A DNA stretch of 5,046 bases, from NCBI GenBank assembly GCA_003520105.1, contig DOVL01000274.1:1-5046 (forward strand), given 5' to 3'. Positions 4,728-5,046 of this stretch are shown here, in pieces (positions within the stretch are counted from its first letter, which is position 1; each line of letters opens with the position of its first letter). The DNA is from Lachnospiraceae bacterium (lineage in GTDB: Bacteria > Bacillota > Clostridia > Lachnospirales > Lachnospiraceae). A program made the position numbers and the translations under genes. The notes beneath the pieces were generated by a model that ran no database searches, was not told the DNA's origin, and saw only the letters and a list, made by a program, of their open reading frames with translations.

Positions 4728-5046
4728 ATGGGTCTTGGTAGTAAGATCTTTGGCACGCACAGTGACAAGGAATTAAAAAGGATTTATCCTATCGTAGATA
4801 AGATAGAAGCTCTTGATGAGGACATGCAGAAGCTGTCTGATGATGAGCTGAAGGCTAAAACAGATGAGTTTAAGAAGAGACTGAAGGATGGCGAGACACT
4901 GGATGATATTTTAGTGGAAGCATTCGCAGTTGTAAGAGAGGCTGCAAAGCGTGTTCTCGGAATGAAGCATTTCCGTGTTCAGCTTGTCGGAGGTGTGCTC
5001 CTTCATCAGGGCCGTATCGCCGAGATGAGAACAGGTGAAGGTAAAA
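4728..5046 (+). CDS. secA: Preprotein translocase ATPase SecA, N-terminal part (3' truncated)
   Basis: 106 complete codons before the window ends, about an eighth of a full SecA. SecA is the ATPase motor that pushes unfolded preproteins through SecYEG. The start [19 protein letters not shown], the helix with [17 protein letters not shown], then [20 protein letters not shown] and [16 protein letters not shown] are all diagnostic of nucleotide-binding domain 1. Walker A is cut at the window edge: RTGEGK (101-106), with the Thr still to come. HFRVQL in place of the HFDVQL of proteobacterial SecA is a variant I associate with Clostridia. The ATG has GGAGGA (4717-4722) 5 bases upstream. It has its own promoter and a leader of about 93 nt. 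No interruption is seen in the visible part. Confidence 0.97.
   Translation, partial: MGLGSKIFGTHSDKELKRIYPIVDKIEALDEDMQKLSDDELKAKTDEFKKRLKDGETLDDILVEAFAVVREAAKRVLGMKHFRVQLVGGVLLHQGRIAEMRTGEGK

Noticed and set aside
1..5046. CRISPR array, tRNA, rRNA, insertion sequence or phage module
   Set aside because: No regularly spaced direct repeats, cloverleaf, transposase or integrase motifs, or terminal repeats with target duplications were seen.

Overview
The window looks like chromosomal DNA from a low-GC Gram-positive anaerobe of the class Clostridia, most likely a Lachnospiraceae (Butyrivibrio/Roseburia-like) bacterium. The reasons are near-consensus sigma-A promoters, strong AGGAGG-type ribosome binding sites, AT-rich spacers, a long-form hibernation factor, a SecA N-terminus with the HFRVQLVGG variant, and an SH3b-NlpC/P60 wall hydrolase with acidic Glu/Thr linkers. 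The family-level call is inference; no rRNA or other taxonomic marker is present.

Layout: (1) 1-165 is the 3' end of an unrecognised gene, closed by a GC-rich terminator near 188-215. (2) 286-1856 is a self-contained unit for a secreted peptidoglycan hydrolase: an ideal extended -10 promoter, a cluster of TGTAAC-type repeats at the start of the transcript, a CodY-like palindrome just before the ribosome binding site, the gene (408-1787) and a strong terminator. (3) 1857-2275 is about 420 bp of AT-rich DNA with no supportable gene; it holds a group of TTATCAACA/TTTTCAACA boxes, two of them forming the arms of an 11-bp inverted repeat. (4) 2276-2966 is the long-form hibernation promoting factor gene hpf with its promoter and a leader of about 120 nt. 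(5) 2986-3050 is an 18-bp perfect-stem terminator that works on paper in both directions, between hpf and the convergent gene. (6) 3065-4495 (minus strand) is an AI-2E/YtvI-type membrane protein with an unusual poly-aspartate tail. (7) 4496-4727 is a divergent control region carrying a promoter for each direction. (8) 4728 to the end is the N-terminal part of secA, cut by the window edge just inside Walker A.

The genes share a broad theme of the cell envelope and stationary-phase physiology: wall hydrolysis, ribosome hibernation, membrane transport and protein export. Each has its own promoter, so this is a row of single-gene units and not an operon. hpf next to secA is a familiar Firmicutes neighbourhood; here an inverted AI-2E gene separates them. 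I found no mobile element, CRISPR array, tRNA, rRNA or convincing new multi-gene system. The most interesting material is non-coding: the repeat-rich control region of the hydrolase and the DnaA-box-like cluster upstream of hpf.
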